The notes beneath the pieces were generated by a model that was not told where the DNA came from, made no database searches, and saw only the letters and a list, made by a program, of their open reading frames with translations. DNA of 64,000 nucleotides from Paragordius varius (taxonomy: Eukaryota; Nematomorpha), in assembly GCA_964247055.1 (NCBI GenBank), contig OZ176056.1, positions 6,820,001-6,884,000 of the forward strand, given 5' to 3'. A program made the position numbers and the translations under genes. Of the stretch, positions 61,441 through 64,000 are shown in pieces (within the stretch, counting starts at the first letter, position 1; every line of letters begins with the position of its first letter).

Positions 61441-64000
61441 ATGATAAAAAGTTTAATTTTTTTATATAAAAGGGCATTTCTCAAAGTTGAAACAAATAAT
61501 TTATGGAAGAAATAAAAGTTGCATAGAATTATTGGGAAAAGATGGTTTAGCTTTTTTGCAAGGGTTGATTACCAATGATATCAACGTTCTTAATAAAACA
61601 TCCGCTTTGGCTTCGTTTATACTTAATCAACAAGTTTAAATATTTTATAAATAGGGCCGCATTGTATTTGATATATTAATATATAAATGTAATAATGAAA
61701 AACTTTTGATTAATTGTGACGATTCCCAAGCAAGTGAATTGAAAATGTTTTTATCGCGATACAAAATGCGTAAAAAGGTTAGTGTCAAATTTAATTATTT
61801 TTAAGTTGGAAATTGTAATAAATCAAGCCTATAGAACCTATACAATTCTGCCATTAGACTTTTCTTACAATAATTTCCAAACATATAAGTATATACTATA
61901 TAGTTTATTTTTAGCGGTCCTTCAGGTTTTGTTTCGTTTATCGATCCACGATCAAAACTTTTTGGCATAAATTACATCACTTCCAAAAATACGGAAAATG
62001 GTATTTTTTTTTAAATTTTTTTATCAGGACAGGTATTTTTCCAAATTTTCATACTCCTATAAAAGCTTTCTAGCGCTAAATCATTTTAGACTAAAGTAAA
62101 CTTAGAATTTTTAATAAATTACTGAATGAAACGTTCCCAATTTAAATTTATGCTTCTAATATCTAAATAAAATTTTGTTTTTAAAAAAAAGTTCCATATC
62201 AAACTACTTTGACGACTTTATTTTACAAAATTTTTGCATATCGTCTTCATTTAATTTTGAAGCTAAAATTACGGCTAATTTTTTATTTAAATTACATATA
62301 ACATTGATAGAAATAGAAAAAGCGGTATATTTTATAATATTTTTATTTTACCATACACGTTGACTAAATCCTTACTTTTCGATTTTATCTTAAAATATCA
62401 AGTATTTTTGAATAATTTTTTATATATTTTCGTATATTAATGTTATATAAGTGCAAATTGTTGCCATGGCTTTGTTTCCTTTTTTAAAGAATTTAATTTT
62501 AAACAGGCCTGGTATATTTAATTACCCCAATTTGAATCGAAGGACTGAAATGAATGTGTTGTATCCAAGTGTTAAATAGAAATATCCTACCATTATATTT
62601 TGGTATTGGTTTCATATTTAAATTTATTTAATGATTTAATTTAACAATTATTTTTTCGCTTATAATAGATATCCTTCAAGAATTTAATGAATCCTTAGGG
62701 CACAAAAATCTGTACTCCACTGATAATAACGATAAAAATTATGTTCACATAGAATCCAAAAATAGACGAATAATAACACCAAATGAGAAACAAATTGAAC
62801 ACAGCCCAAAACTAAACTTTTGCGACATTTCTTTTAAGCACGAAAGTGACTTTCGTGCATATCTTTATAAACTTGGGCTATCTGACGGTTGTAGAGATCA
62901 TATAGTTGGTCAATCTTTACCCATTGAATCGAATGGCGATCAATTGAATAAAAGTAATATGAAATTACGGCTATAAAACTTTACATGATTAACTTTTTAC
63001 ACACTTATTTATTTGGTTTTGTAACTCTTTACTAAAAATAATTTGTTTTTATAATATATCTATTGTTTATCCTATTTATTACTTGTGACTTCTAAACATT
63101 AATTTACTCTATTTTACCATTAATTTTAAATTAACGCTCTAAAATTTTATATGCATTCAAGATTTACAACAATATTTTGTGTTTCTCTTGACATAGTTTA
63201 TTATTTTACTCTATTATTAGAAAATTCATAAATGTTAAAAATTATACGTAATTTTCGATTGTGCGTGTTTCAATAATTTTTTAATTTTTATAACGGGTAA
63301 TTTTTATCCAAAGAATATTATTATATATATTGAAAGTCTTATTAAATTTTTTAATAAGCAAACTAAATTAACAAACAAAAAACATTGTTAAGAATTAATT
63401 TAGCACACATCAAATATTTTTTTGAGTAAATTTGAAGTTCAGAACAATATGAAGTATAAATAAGTGTATATTACAAAACCTTTGAAATTGATCCTGATAT
63501 ACTACAAACTAATTTTTCAGCTAAATTTTTTACCCTTTTATTTATCATCAATAATATATTTTTGTAATCTAAATATTCACTCCTTGGGGGAGTTTTATAT
63601 CTTAAAGCGATTTGAAATTTGAATATCTCTAAAGCATTTAAGGTATTTAGCCTAATTCGAAAATTTGCCTTTTAGGCATTATATAATTTTTTTTAAAAAA
63701 ATGTAAATATGTAAAAAATCCCCAGCTCAAACTTGCCACCATTTTATTCTCTAAAACATTTCAATTGCTAATGCAGCAGGAAAATAAATTTTATTATGGT
63801 AAATGTAAATATTTAACTTTGGAAAGCTTTCAGAGTGCATATTACCAGTAAAAACTTGATATATTTGGATTTCATGTTTTTTAGTTGTCCCAATATTAAA
63901 CCCTAGAATTCACAAAAGTGTAAAAATATAAGCTTTTCATCTTATCCATATAAACAATGTTGGATAATTAAATTTTAACTAAAATAACTTTTAATCTGTA
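61441..64000 (+). CDS. IBA57: IBA57, mitochondrial iron-sulfur cluster assembly factor (partial, runs off the window)
   Basis: IBA57 belongs to the GcvT/YgfZ family and acts with ISCA proteins to build [4Fe-4S] clusters in mitochondria. Exons are 61441-61450, 61473-61633, 61655-61781 and 62669-62953. Introns 1 and 2 are 22 and 21 bases, and removing them gives one frame. The start MIKRHFSKLKQIIYGRNK is basic and amphipathic, as expected for mitochondrial import. Then come ELLGKDGLAFLQGLITNDI, FILNQQGRIVFDILIY and RYKMRKK, matching the family in order, then after a long intron YLYKLGLSDGC and SLPIESN. The signature K-G-C-Y-x-G-Q-E has not been reached: exon 4 ends at A|GTAATA and the next exon must lie beyond 64000. 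The donor of exon 3 at 61782 (V-A|GTGTCA) is chosen by phase and is less certain than AAG|GTTAGT. If unspliced, the frame stops at 62976 without the signature. Confidence 0.82.
62060..62526. mobile_element. MITE family J, inverted copy in an IBA57 intron
   Basis: In inverse it aligns with 5364-5868 (AATATCAAGTATTTTTGAAT, TTGCCATGG, and CCTGGTATATTTAATTACCCC for the outer end). The inner end is poorly defined. The short frame at 62175-62363 lies within it. Confidence 0.7.
63585..64000. mobile_element. MITE family A, copy 3, cut by the window end
   Basis: The left end is GGGGGAGTTTTATATCTTAA, followed by TTTGAATATCTCTAAAGCAT and later TTGCCACCATTTTATTCTCT, in the same order as the copy at 60956. 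Confidence 0.75.

Overview
The window is AT-rich animal nuclear DNA from a small-gene, repeat-loaded genome. It carries spliced metazoan-type genes (COP9 signalosome subunit 7, mitochondrial IBA57, a C-type lectin joined to a chitin-binding domain, a VWC-like secreted protein). Four introns in the two best-conserved genes are only 21-25 bases long, which is exceptional for animals. Introns that short are known from dicyemid mesozoans, and parasitic or reduced spiralians fit the rest, but the sequence alone does not fix the species.

Layout. 0-6 kb: a 155-bp tandem repeat, several small inverted-repeat transposons (MITEs) and an old hAT-like element. 6.3-11.6 kb (+): CSN7 with a very long Asn/Ser-rich tail. 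12.1-14.1 kb: an unexplained coding-like scrap and a 1.24-kb palindrome. 14.4-16.7 kb (-): an orphan secreted or membrane protein gene. 19.3-23.3 kb: a Helitron-like element containing a hAT scrap. 23.7-26.9 kb (-): two adjacent secreted-protein genes (VWC-like; C-type lectin + CBM14). 28.8-31.5 kb (+): a small Cys/Asn-rich gene with a Helitron copy in an intron. 31.9-32.2 kb (-): one lone coding exon. 32.8-35.2 kb: a dead hAT. 35.7-37.8 kb (-): two more secreted-type orphans. 40.5-51.9 kb: foldback elements on both sides of a fossil Ty3/gypsy element, which was entered by an RTE-like LINE, which was in turn entered by a second hAT copy. 52-61.4 kb: MITEs, AT microsatellites, a PIF/Harbinger relic, a third Helitron copy and dispersed repeats. 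61.4 kb to the end (+): IBA57, running off the window.

Gene models were assembled by hand from GT-AG junctions and reading phase. Every junction quoted keeps the frame, except for one missing mini-exon in CSN7 and an unknown first exon in the 28.8-kb gene. Most long introns contain an identifiable mobile element, while the shortest contain nothing. Six of the nine genes look secreted or membrane-bound, mostly lineage-specific, between 14 and 38 kb. No RNA genes, CRISPR or operons were seen. The most distinctive features are the tiny introns, the Helitron family with a clear hairpin-CTAG 3' end, and foldback transposons whose ends are built from a 21-bp minisatellite.
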